A stretch of DNA of 64,000 bases from G963677085 sp963677085 (GCA_963677085.2 CAXXFH010000004.1:620001-684000); one strand, 5' to 3'. Shown: positions 36,290-42,821, counted from the stretch's first letter. A program made the numbers and translations. The notes: generated from the letters alone by a model not told the origin.

Positions 36290-36329
36290 GGCCCGGGGTG
36301 CTGACAACACCGCCGGGCCTCATTTTTTT
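36290..36329 (+). terminator. Rho-independent terminator after the lectin-like gene
   Basis: GGCCCGG plus GGTG pairs with CACC plus CCGGGCC, with a one-base bulge, followed by a seven-T run. The remaining part of 36,114-36,532 shows no gene I can support; a minus-strand frame there lacks start signals. Confidence 0.6.
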
Positions 36330-36532
36330 CGAGACGAAGGACGCTAGCTGTAATCGTTGCTCTCAACGAAACGATATGCGGCTTTGGGGAGATACCCGGC
36401 ACAAGCCCTTTCCTATTGCCTTGCCATCTTACTCCACTGCAATAAGATTTCTTTGGGTTCAGACAAATTCACTTGGCAGGAATGCTTTAGTGGCATTCCC
36501 GGCATTGGTATGTCTTTCCACCCACATAAGCC

Positions 36533-36976
36533 ATGTCACTTTTACACCATATCGAATATCTCAACCAAGCCTCCGCTAGGGCTATAGAGGAAGAACACCA
36601 GATCAAAAAAAAGTACCATATTGACACTACTTTCCCCATCGATCCACTTGCCTCACACGTTAAGAAATGGGTTCGTGCAGATAGACCCGAAGCGGCCAAA
36701 ATCGAAAACTATCTGAACGAACTTGATTACGACACGCTTCTGACGATTCAGACGCTTATGTACTTTGGCCGCACGGGGCGATACGACGAACTCAACAACC
36801 GCAATTTTCACCTCGCCCACGTTGGTGAGCCCAAAGACCACATCATCCAAACGATCATACAAAACCGTGATATCTACCCTGACTACTTCCGGAGAGCTCT
36901 TGATAAACTCAAAAACCAAGGTGTCCACATTGATTCAGTTAAACAGCAATTTCCTAATTCGCACCAGAACCATTAA
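36533..36976 (+). CDS. DUF3775-like hypothetical protein
   Basis: 147 residues, AT-rich compared with the host genes. The block LNELDYDTLLTIQTLMYFGR followed by DHIIQTIIQNRDIYPDYF and a helical C-terminus resembles DUF3775 (helix, then a M/W-x-GR turn, then helices). That family is small, soluble and of unknown function. It starts at ATG without a strong ribosome binding site. It lies immediately before, and on the opposite strand to, the end of the phage-like operon. Confidence 0.6.
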   Translation: MSLLHHIEYLNQASARAIEEEHQIKKKYHIDTTFPIDPLASHVKKWVRADRPEAAKIENYLNELDYDTLLTIQTLMYFGRTGRYDELNNRNFHLAHVGEPKDHIIQTIIQNRDIYPDYFRRALDKLKNQGVHIDSVKQQFPNSHQNH

Positions 36977-37000
36977 CTAACCCAAAAGTGCTAAGAGGTG

Positions 37001-37174
37001 TTATTGTTCGTTTTGACGTCGCTCTTCGTCGCCCTCGCAACGCACGCGGCCCACCAGGACCAACGCCTTTTCGACACGCTCAAGCCGACTATCCACTGAA
37101 GACAAAAGCGAGTCGAGCCGGGCAATCACCCGCCGTTCCCACGCCAATAAATCCCGCATTCGGTGTGTACCCAT
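37001..37174 (-). CDS. Short coiled-coil protein at the end of the phage operon
   Basis: A 57-residue frame starting at ATG with AGGAGG nine bases upstream, a strong ribosome binding site. The sequence MGTHRMRDLLAWERRV, then IARLDSLLSSVDSRLERVEK, reads as one amphipathic helix with heptad-like leucines, followed by a charged tail. It lies 78 bp downstream of the Zot-secretin gene on the same strand and is the last gene of the operon. No family is recognised. Position and ribosome binding site make it a likely real gene. Confidence 0.55.
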   Translation of the reverse strand: MGTHRMRDLLAWERRVIARLDSLLSSVDSRLERVEKALVLVGRVRCEGDEERRQNEQ

Positions 37175-37252
37175 CGCCGCTAACCTCCTGTTTCACGTAT
37201 GCCCTTTGGAAGTCTTTTTTCACTTCCAAGGAAGTGTTCAGCAGGGACCGGC

Positions 37253-38824
37253 TTACCCGGCCGGGGCAACCACCGGCCCGCAGTCTTCCATAACGCGACA
37301 ATCACCATTGACCGCGTAGGCCGTTCCCCACACCTGCAACACACGACGTTCCACCGAGTCTTTCGCCCCGACACGCAAAAACGTCTCTCGCCCCGTCTCG
37401 GTTTTGCAGCGTTCGAGCGATCCGAGGAGATAAACACCACCGGACCGAAGAAGAACCTTCGTCGCAAAACTTTCATCGCCGAGACGCGGGACCTGTTCAT
37501 CAACGTAACCTTCTATCTCGTTACTGATGACATCGACCGACAACCAGGCCAGACCTGGCCCACGCTCTCGAAGGTTAACCCGGATCGTCAAACCGCTGTC
37601 CACGAAGGCATACGTTCGACTGGAAACGGTGCCTTCCTGGCTGACCATGTCTTGACGATAGGGCAAACGACTGCCACGACGAAAACGCGCCTCTTCGCCG
37701 TCGACCAAGAGGAACAACGGTTCGGCCAACACTTCCGAATCCCGGGCCTCGTCGACCGCTTGAAGAACCGCATCGATGCCCCCACGCAACGACGCTCCCG
37801 ATAGTTCACCTACACCAAAACCCTGGGACGCCGCCGCGAAGGCCAAGGAGACATCCACGGCCGGGGCCACATCGAGTCCGAACTCTTGCAGATCGTCGAC
37901 GGCCACGCTGACCACGTAGAGTTGCACGCACCACAACGGGCTGTCCGCCTGTTCGATGCCGTCGAGCAAGGAACCGACCTTTTCGAGTACCGACACACGG
38001 TCGCAGACCACGCAAAGACCGTCGCGATAGGCCACCGCTCGGCCATCGGCGCTCAGCTGACAGGCAACCGCCTTTTGCAGGTCCTCGGAGCCGAGACGAC
38101 GGACACGACGTACCAGGACACCGCGAGCATCGGGCCGGACTTCACCGAGATAGAAAAGGTTCCCGTGGCGGTCCAACGACACGCCGACACGACCGGCCAC
38201 CGCATCGAGAACGATGCCCCGGTATTGGCCCGTGAACGCCGCCAGGACCTCCAGATAATCGCCCAGGCGAATACCTAACAACGGCTCGTGTTTCTCATCC
38301 CAACGCGAAAGGCGGATTTCCCTATTGACCGCGCGTCGAAGATCGGCCGAAACTTGCATTCGGTTTTGGGTGATGAATTCCACCGTACAACCACGGTGCC
38401 GAACGTCCGCGATCCACTCCAGCAGGGCCTTACAACGCTTGTTGGCACCCTTCGCCGGCCAATACAGGTGAGACTCGTCTATCGCGATGTGGGCACCGTC
38501 CAAGTCGACATTCGCGAAGGTTGACCAGGGACCGAACTCCCCCGAATCACGCTCCCAGAGTGCCGTCTCTTCGGCAGGAATGACCTGGATGCGGTGACGG
38601 ACCTCCTCTTCGGCCATCCCCAATCGGTCGACGGCTTCCGCGACCAGGCCCCGACCGCTTCGGCCCCATTCGTCCTCCCACGGTTCGAACCGGATGGGGA
38701 AATTCGAGTAATGAACGCCGTCGTTTTCCTTCAGCCACTCATCCCAAAGGAACCGGCCGCAACGAACGTAGGTCTTTCCCGTTCCCGTGGGAGCCGTTGT
38801 AAGTGTGATTACGCTATTGGCCAT
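37253..38824 (-). CDS. Zot-like assembly ATPase fused to a secretin domain
   Basis: 523 residues without interruption, starting at ATG after AAGGAAAGGGG. Residues 1-185 are a Zot/pI-type P-loop ATPase: Walker A TTAPTGTGKT (9-18), Walker B HIAIDESHLYWP (112-123) and the family's sensor-like FITQNR. In filamentous phages pI/Zot drives virion extrusion at the inner membrane. From about residue 205 the sequence changes to secretin features: short N-domains (LDAVAGRVGVSL; LWCVQLYVVSVAVDDLQEFG), then the outer-membrane barrel region (VLAEPLFLLVDGEEARFRRG; RTYAFVDSGLTIRVNL; FATKVLLRSGGVYLLGSL). The usual pI membrane helix and the usual pIV signal peptide are both missing at the junction, so how one chain could serve both membranes is unexplained. 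I consider the two assignments likely. The fusion itself is seen directly as an open frame. Confidence 0.8.
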   Translation of the reverse strand: MANSVITLTTAPTGTGKTYVRCGRFLWDEWLKENDGVHYSNFPIRFEPWEDEWGRSGRGLVAEAVDRLGMAEEEVRHRIQVIPAEETALWERDSGEFGPWSTFANVDLDGAHIAIDESHLYWPAKGANKRCKALLEWIADVRHRGCTVEFITQNRMQVSADLRRAVNREIRLSRWDEKHEPLLGIRLGDYLEVLAAFTGQYRGIVLDAVAGRVGVSLDRHGNLFYLGEVRPDARGVLVRRVRRLGSEDLQKAVACQLSADGRAVAYRDGLCVVCDRVSVLEKVGSLLDGIEQADSPLWCVQLYVVSVAVDDLQEFGLDVAPAVDVSLAFAAASQGFGVGELSGASLRGGIDAVLQAVDEARDSEVLAEPLFLLVDGEEARFRRGSRLPYRQDMVSQEGTVSSRTYAFVDSGLTIRVNLRERGPGLAWLSVDVISNEIEGYVDEQVPRLGDESFATKVLLRSGGVYLLGSLERCKTETGRETFLRVGAKDSVERRVLQVWGTAYAVNGDCRVMEDCGPVVAPAG

Positions 38825-38842
38825 CCTTGACCCCTTTCCTTG

Positions 38843-38953
38843 TCACTGTCCAAGCCACACACGAAAAAGAACAATCACGACGGTGAACCCGCCGAACAAG
38901 CCCAGGCCCCAGAGGAACCCGCCCAAAAGTCGCTCAAAAAGCACACGCAGCAC
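38843..38953 (-). CDS. 36-residue single-helix membrane protein
   Basis: Starts at GTG with AGGAG seven bases upstream, and that AGGAG overlaps the TAG of the preceding gene. The product RVLFERLLGGFLWGLGLFGG then FTVVIVLFRVW is one transmembrane helix with a basic N-terminus. Ff phages have membrane minor coat proteins of this size (pVII, pIX, about 33 residues), so a virion or assembly role is plausible. It ends 18 bp before the Zot-secretin start. Confidence 0.55.
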   Translation of the reverse strand: MLRVLFERLLGGFLWGLGLFGGFTVVIVLFRVWLGQ

Positions 38954-38963
38954 AGCACACCTC

Positions 38964-39311
38964 CTAACCCGTTGCCGGAATCGCCTTCCAAACGTATTTC
39001 GCCGCACAGAACGCCGCAACAAACGCCCAATAGGCCAACAACAAACCGACCGATTCGGAAATCGGTAACCATGAATTGGCTACCCCAATCCAGTGGCTTG
39101 CCGTGCCAAACCCACAACCAACGCTAGGCATTGCGGCCACAAACATCGCTATCAGTTTTTCCGACTCAATAATGATTCGCTTCCAAAGGTCTTCGAATTG
39201 GCCCATGCACCAAGCGAGCGTCCAATACAAAATCTTCATGCACCACAACAGAAACGCACCCCAGAAGAGGCGAAGAATCTCATAAAACATCGTTTGGAGT
39301 TTCTGAAACAC
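38964..39311 (-). CDS. pVI-like phage membrane protein
   Basis: 115 residues from a GTG preceded by AAAGGGG; an internal ATG at residue 8 is an alternative. Two or three hydrophobic segments are visible (LFWGAFLLWCMKILYWTLAW; MFVAAMPSVGCG; ESVGLLLAYWAFVAAFCAAK). The end ANSWLPISESVGLLLAYW resembles the C-terminal part of inovirus pVI/DUF2523 proteins, which lie between the adsorption gene and the Zot gene. The position here is exactly that. pVI caps the virion end with pIII. Confidence 0.6.
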   Translation of the reverse strand: MFQKLQTMFYEILRLFWGAFLLWCMKILYWTLAWCMGQFEDLWKRIIIESEKLIAMFVAAMPSVGCGFGTASHWIGVANSWLPISESVGLLLAYWAFVAAFCAAKYVWKAIPATG

Positions 39312-39325
39312 ACTTTTACCCCTTT

Positions 39326-41167
39326 CTAGTATTGCCGCAAGGTACGAAGAATGTTGCCGACCATCACCACCGAGACCATGACCAGAAGACAGGCACGCGC
39401 GATCCTGCGATATTCGGCAATTGTGTTAGACGCATCCGTTCCCGATAACGACGTATCCACCACCACATACTTGTTGGTGCCGCCGGGCAACGGAATATCG
39501 AGAGAAAAACTATGGTTCTCCGGGTTCGGGGCCTGCAAGCCCCATTGCCTGGAGAAACTATAAGAACTCGGCTTTTTCAGATCCCAATCACGTTCTTTGT
39601 ACAACAACGGGCCTTGATCCAACCCGTCATCATCGGGCATCCGTTCACCGATATACTGTTTCAAATCATACATGGAATCCGTTCGGAGCTTCGTCAAGTT
39701 GTCTGCAAGCCACTCGTCGAGAATCTCGCCCTCCGAAGTCATGTTGTTAAAGGTCTCGTAAATCTCGTCGCCCATTTCGTTGACGGCCTCTTCTAGTCGA
39801 CGTTCGAGCCATTCGTCGAGAATCTCACCGTCCGCCGTCATGTTGTTGAACGTCTCGTAAATCTCGTCGCCCATCTGATTGATAAGCGGGTTTTGTACGG
39901 TCGATTGAAACTCGGCCCAGATGCGTTGTGGCAGATCGGCCAACGCGGAATCCAACGCCGCCCGGAATTCCTGGCCGATATCCGATGCCAATTGCCCGGT
40001 GATGTAGTCGCAGCAGCCGGGGCATTCACACGTCGGGCAGTCGTCATCGTCATCGTCGCCACTGCCTGGGTCGTCGCCCTCGCCAAACAATGCGAAACCT
40101 TCCGCCGAACATTCCGACGTGTACGCCCCGTAGTCGCATTCTGGAACCGAAACCGTACCGCTGGCCGAGACACTTACCACCATGTAATAGCTGTCACCCC
40201 AACGAATCGTTAACCACGAACCGTGCCCCTCGACACTGTCGCCACGGGGAAACACTTCGTCCGGCACCACCACATAGTTCGCACCGTTCCACTCCATGAT
40301 CGTACCAACGGGAATCGGCGTATACGTCGTGTCCCCAGGATGATAGCGCATCGTGAAGACTTCGATTTTCTGCCAGCCCCCGGGCGGATCACCCACGCCA
40401 TACGTATCATCCGCATCGCTCGGCGCATCCGGTTGATAAGGCTCCGGTGGTGTCGTTGTGACAGTCCCGTGGGCGTCGCACGCTTCCCGGCATACCTCGC
40501 AGAAGCAGGAAAGACCGTGCGGTACCATGGCGGTCTCGATTTCTTCACCGCCCTTGAACTTCGGGCCATCCTGGAAGAAACCCCGGCTTGTGCTGTAGCG
40601 GTGAATCTGGCCTTCGAACCACATGACCCACTCAGGCCAGCCCTCTTCGGGAGCCTTGATGAGGTACTTGGTCGCATAGTTCGCCGCATGGGCCTTGCTG
40701 GAGAACTTCGGAGCCGAGAACCGCACACCGCCGAAGCCCGGCCGACCTTCTTTCACGGCTCCGGCTTCCTTCGGTCGGTTGCGGTTCCAGATTTCGCAGA
40801 CGGTTTCAAACGGCACGAACGACGCATCGACCAGCAAATGGATATGGGGCCAACCGCTCTTGTGATACTCCCACACCGCGAAATACTGCTTCGAGTGCAG
40901 AAACCCCTTTTCGGCCAAGCGACGAATCAGGATGGCCACCACGCGTTTCTTTCGAGCGTAGCGGTAGCATTCTTCGGGTCCTTCGAACAACTCGGGATCG
41001 AAAGTCAACGTAAACATCATCACCGATTGCCATTTCTCGACGGCCTTGACGACACGCTTCCGCAGGCCCATGCCGAGGGTACGGCAGCAGTTGGGGCAAA
41101 ACCACGACCGGCAGCCACAGGCCCGTAGCTCGTAATGCTCTGTCTTGAAGACCCGGTTTCTGGCCAT
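39326..41167 (-). CDS. Rolling-circle initiator fused to an adsorption-protein-like C-terminus
   Basis: 613 residues in one frame. Residues 1-220 are a HUH-type replication initiator of the phage G2P/Rep kind: zinc-type cysteines (C17, C19, C24, C27), motif 1 MMFTLTFDP (50-58), HUH motif WPHIHLLVD (106-114) and the tyrosine motif ANYATKYLIK (162-171). A second Cys cluster is SCFCEVCREAC. From about residue 250 the sequence turns into a Pro/Asp-rich linker and beta-rich region, then an acidic Cys segment (GDDDDDDCPTCECPGCC), a 33-residue tandem repeat (MGDEIYETFNNMT twice), and a C-terminal membrane helix (ARACLLVMVSVVMVGNIL) with a short basic end. That tail plan and the gene position match phage pIII. 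pIII normally has a signal peptide, and none is present at the junction. Confidence 0.8.
   Translation of the reverse strand: MARNRVFKTEHYELRACGCRSWFCPNCCRTLGMGLRKRVVKAVEKWQSVMMFTLTFDPELFEGPEECYRYARKKRVVAILIRRLAEKGFLHSKQYFAVWEYHKSGWPHIHLLVDASFVPFETVCEIWNRNRPKEAGAVKEGRPGFGGVRFSAPKFSSKAHAANYATKYLIKAPEEGWPEWVMWFEGQIHRYSTSRGFFQDGPKFKGGEEIETAMVPHGLSCFCEVCREACDAHGTVTTTPPEPYQPDAPSDADDTYGVGDPPGGWQKIEVFTMRYHPGDTTYTPIPVGTIMEWNGANYVVVPDEVFPRGDSVEGHGSWLTIRWGDSYYMVVSVSASGTVSVPECDYGAYTSECSAEGFALFGEGDDPGSGDDDDDDCPTCECPGCCDYITGQLASDIGQEFRAALDSALADLPQRIWAEFQSTVQNPLINQMGDEIYETFNNMTADGEILDEWLERRLEEAVNEMGDEIYETFNNMTSEGEILDEWLADNLTKLRTDSMYDLKQYIGERMPDDDGLDQGPLLYKERDWDLKKPSSYSFSRQWGLQAPNPENHSFSLDIPLPGGTNKYVVVDTSLSGTDASNTIAEYRRIARACLLVMVSVVMVGNILRTLRQY
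39708..39874. repeat. 99-bp-period direct repeat inside the initiator-adsorption fusion gene
   Basis: Copies at 39,708-39,775 and 39,807-39,874 are about 85% identical and in frame (33 codons). They encode two versions of MGDEIYETFNNMT plus GEILDEWL. Confidence 0.8.
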
Positions 41168-41193
41168 TTGTCACAATCTTTTACTTGGTTTCA

Positions 41194-41230
41194 AGATAAA
41201 AGCCCCGCCGGGCTTACGCCCGGCGGGGCT
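41194..41230 (-). terminator. Strong terminator between the early small genes and the fusion genes
   Basis: AGCCCCGCCGGGC (41,201-41,213) and GCCCGGCGGGGCT (41,218-41,230) form a perfect 13-bp stem with a 4-nt loop. On the minus strand the stem is followed by TTTATC. It occupies the place of the central terminator of Ff phages, ahead of the gene III module. Confidence 0.75.
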
Positions 41231-41239
41231 CCCCAGCAA

Positions 41240-41530
41240 TCACCCTACATCCTCGAACGGATGATTCGACACGACAGCATTCGACGCCCTACGCCACAAC
41301 TCCGACACACCCTCTCCACCAATCTCCCGACGAACCACCGATTCCCGATCCATCTCGCGTTGCACCGCCTCAACAATTCGCCGATGCCCGGGCGTCCCGT
41401 ACAACTCCTGCGGAACACCTACCACCGCCACCACGTTGCCCGAAGGCCCTTCAACCCACACCGGACGAAGGCCCTGCGCCCGCAACGCTTCGCGAGTACC
41501 ACGCTTTTGAACCGCATCGACGTAACGCAC
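41240..41530 (-). CDS. Phage-operon protein of unknown function (96 aa)
   Basis: Starts at GTG 41,530, two bases after the TAA of the upstream gene, whose last codons GAGGAGGTG supply the ribosome binding site. The product is basic and soluble, with TREALRAQGLRPVWVEGPSG and a helical second half (RRIVEAVQREMDRESVVRRE). No membrane helix or known motif is visible. It is the last gene before the terminator, the slot of the major coat gene in Ff phages, but it does not look like a coat protein. Confidence 0.65.
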   Translation of the reverse strand: MRYVDAVQKRGTREALRAQGLRPVWVEGPSGNVVAVVGVPQELYGTPGHRRIVEAVQREMDRESVVRREIGGEGVSELWRRASNAVVSNHPFEDVG

Positions 41531-41532
41531 CC

Positions 41533-41805
41533 TTACACCTCCTCGCAATCGACACCCGCCAGAAAATCCACCGCACGACAAGCCGACTCCAGGTTTTCCG
41601 AACACCCGATACGGCCGAACACCGACCAGCTACCGTTTTCGTGGTCCCACCACAAAAGCAAGTAGTCGCCCGTGAACTCAAACACTTCAACTTGAACGTG
41701 GGCGGAATAGGCACCCGTCACCCGACGCCCACCCAACATTTCGATATGCTCGACCAGCACGCCGACCCGTTCGTCAATCCGCCGAAAGTCTTTCGCTACG
41801 CCCAT
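41533..41805 (-). CDS. Phage-operon protein of unknown function (90 aa)
   Basis: Starts at ATG 41,805 after AAAGGG; a longer upstream frame overlaps the preceding gene and was rejected. It has a helical N-terminus (DFRRIDERVGVLVEHIEML) and a beta-rich remainder with FTGDYLLLWWDHENGSWSVF. The product is soluble. Two-base spacing to the next gene and 19 bp from the previous one show it is part of the operon. Confidence 0.65.
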   Translation of the reverse strand: MGVAKDFRRIDERVGVLVEHIEMLGGRRVTGAYSAHVQVEVFEFTGDYLLLWWDHENGSWSVFGRIGCSENLESACRAVDFLAGVDCEEV

Positions 41806-41824
41806 TGCCACGCCCTTTCTTTTC

Positions 41825-42064
41825 TCACCCACCAGGGGTTTCTTCGTCTCCAGCGGGTGCGTCCTGGCACAACCTGCTTTCCCGCAACACTGCCGCAACC
41901 GCCACCAAGGCATCCTCGACAGAACAACCGCTGACCGCCGCCACCCACGACACCGACACGGACCAATCCGGATATTCACCCACATACAGACGTGCCCGCC
42001 GCATGACATCCGCCCGCAGACTCCATCCTTCAACGTGAATCGGATTCGTCCCAACATCACTCAT
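41825..42064 (-). CDS. Phage-operon protein of unknown function (79 aa)
   Basis: Starts at ATG 42,064 with AAAGGG upstream. It reads as a small helical protein (SLRADVMRRARLYVGEYPDW; SVEDALVAVAAVLRESRLC). The middle SVSVSWVAAVSGC is mildly hydrophobic but too short and polar for a clear membrane helix. A DNA-binding helix-turn-helix is possible (WVAAVSGCSVEDALVAV) but not proven. Confidence 0.6.
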   Translation of the reverse strand: MSDVGTNPIHVEGWSLRADVMRRARLYVGEYPDWSVSVSWVAAVSGCSVEDALVAVAAVLRESRLCQDAPAGDEETPGG

Positions 42065-42078
42065 CACTACGCCCTTTA

Positions 42079-42162
42079 TCAAAAGCCCACCGCGACCGCG
42101 TTAAGCCCGCCAGGGGCCGACCCCAAACCCGAAGGCACCAGGGCCGACCCAGCGGCGGGCAT
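42079..42162 (-). CDS. Possible 27-residue peptide gene in the phage operon
   Basis: ATG 42,162 follows GAGG at a suitable distance and the frame ends at TGA 42,079, filling the only sizeable gap between the first two operon genes. The peptide is Ala/Gly/Ser/Pro-rich (PAAGSALVPSGLGSAPGG) with no charged residue. It may be chance. Confidence 0.25.
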   Translation of the reverse strand: MPAAGSALVPSGLGSAPGGLNAVAVGF

Positions 42163-42172
42163 AGCGTATACC

Positions 42173-42490
42173 TCACGCCCCTTTTTTGGCCCCGACCGGA
42201 TCGCCACCGAGCACCGACGACCCACGAGGAAGCCCCTGGGGTTTTTCTACTCCCAGGTACTTCAGGCCGAAACTCTTGTCGCCCGTCTTTTCGACCTTGA
42301 AAAGAAACGTCCCCTCTTCGCCCTCTTCGGGCAGTTCATCCCAGTCTTCGGCGTCAACCACAAACTTGTGGTAACCGCCCCGCCATTCCAGCCGAGCAAG
42401 ACGAACTTGGCCATCACGGCCCGCAAAGCTCATCTTTTCCGACACCAAGCCGCTAATACGGCACATCGCATCGCACTTCAACGTTGACAT
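42173..42490 (-). CDS. First gene of the phage operon, possibly the ssDNA-binding protein
   Basis: 105 residues from the ATG at 42,490, with GAGG seven bases upstream. It is beta-rich with aromatic and basic residues (VRLARLEWRGGYHKFVVDAE; EGTFLFKVEKTGDKSFGLKY), compatible with a small OB-fold single-strand DNA-binding protein such as gene V protein. That role is inference from size, composition and first position. The last 20 residues are flexible (Gly/Pro/Lys). Confidence 0.6.
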   Translation of the reverse strand: MSTLKCDAMCRISGLVSEKMSFAGRDGQVRLARLEWRGGYHKFVVDAEDWDELPEEGEEGTFLFKVEKTGDKSFGLKYLGVEKPQGLPRGSSVLGGDPVGAKKGA

Positions 42491-42658
42491 TTTGACACCT
42501 CATAAAAGACTAACGATCCACCAGCCCGCCATGGGCTATATAACACTTTACGAAATGCACATCAGGTGAACTAACTAGACATGCCTAGTTTCATGCCCTC
42601 CTCCACGCGCGCACAAAAACGCCGTTCTCCCCGCTGTCATTGCGCGAAAAGAACGGCT
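42491..42658. promoter_or_regulatory. Leader/origin region of the phage-like element
   Basis: No gene. It contains ACTAG/CTAGT arms around ACATGC (about 42,574-42,589), a possible operator. GCCGTTCT/AGAACGGC arms form an 8-bp stem with a 20-nt loop (about 42,622-42,657). A TATATA on the minus strand (about 42,537-42,542) lies 47 bp before the first gene. Regulatory sites, a replication origin or a packaging hairpin would be expected here; none is proven. Confidence 0.4.
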
Positions 42659-42686
42659 GCGTCCGATAATGTATTGATTACGCCCT
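42659..42686 (+). other. Half dif-like site (XerC arm only)
   Basis: XerC-side arm GCGTCCGATAA is identical to the left site over its last ten bases, with spacer TGTATT. The XerD side GATTACGCCCT has lost the TTATGTT consensus. It has the same orientation as the other two sites and begins 84 bp before the right boundary site. Confidence 0.55.
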
Positions 42687-42742
42687 GAGTGCGAAAACCC
42701 CTTAACCTCTTTGCAGGCAAGGGCGTTAGAGGGGCTTTTACC

Positions 42743-42770
42743 CCGTCCGACACTGTTTGTTATGTTCGTT
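42743..42770 (+). other. dif-like site, right boundary of the integrated element
   Basis: XerC-side arm CCGTCCGACAC (imperfect ATAA), spacer TGTTTG identical to the left site, XerD-side arm TTATGTTCGTT. Fifteen bases across spacer and XerD arm are identical to the left site. The downstream CCCCCAAAAAACCCGGG also resembles the left flank and forms a terminator-like palindrome with the following GGTTTTT. Confidence 0.7.
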
Positions 42771-42821
42771 TCTGCCCCCAAAAAACCCGGGGGTTTTTGA
42801 GATCTCGACCAAGCCGATTTC

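Larger units (their letters stand above)
33015..42770. mobile_element. Inovirus-like element integrated at the dif site
   Basis: A 9.7-kb segment bounded by direct dif-like repeats (33,015-33,042 and 42,743-42,770). The similarity of the two ends continues past the XerD arm with CCCCCAAAAA and CCCGGG words on both sides. Inside, 37,001-42,490 is a compact minus-strand operon with a rolling-circle initiator domain, a Zot-like ATPase, a secretin domain, a pVI-like membrane protein and several short genes. 33,582-36,976 holds four plus-strand genes with no phage hallmark. No integrase or transposase gene is present, as expected for elements that use host XerCD. The exact limits of the phage genome inside this segment are not certain. 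Confidence 0.75.

Noticed and set aside
36097..36402. 101-codon minus-strand frame in the gap after the lectin-like gene
   Set aside because: It overlaps the lectin gene end and its terminator hairpin and has no ribosome binding site or recognisable motif.
36992..37012. TGTTATTGTTCGTTTTG near the end of the phage operon resembles the spacer and XerD arm of the dif-like sites
   Set aside because: It needs an inserted base to align, has no XerC arm, and lies inside the 57-residue gene, so chance is the better explanation.
42575..42781. 68-codon minus-strand frame across the half-site and right dif-like site
   Set aside because: It runs through the attachment sequences and hairpins, has no ribosome binding site and no coding character.
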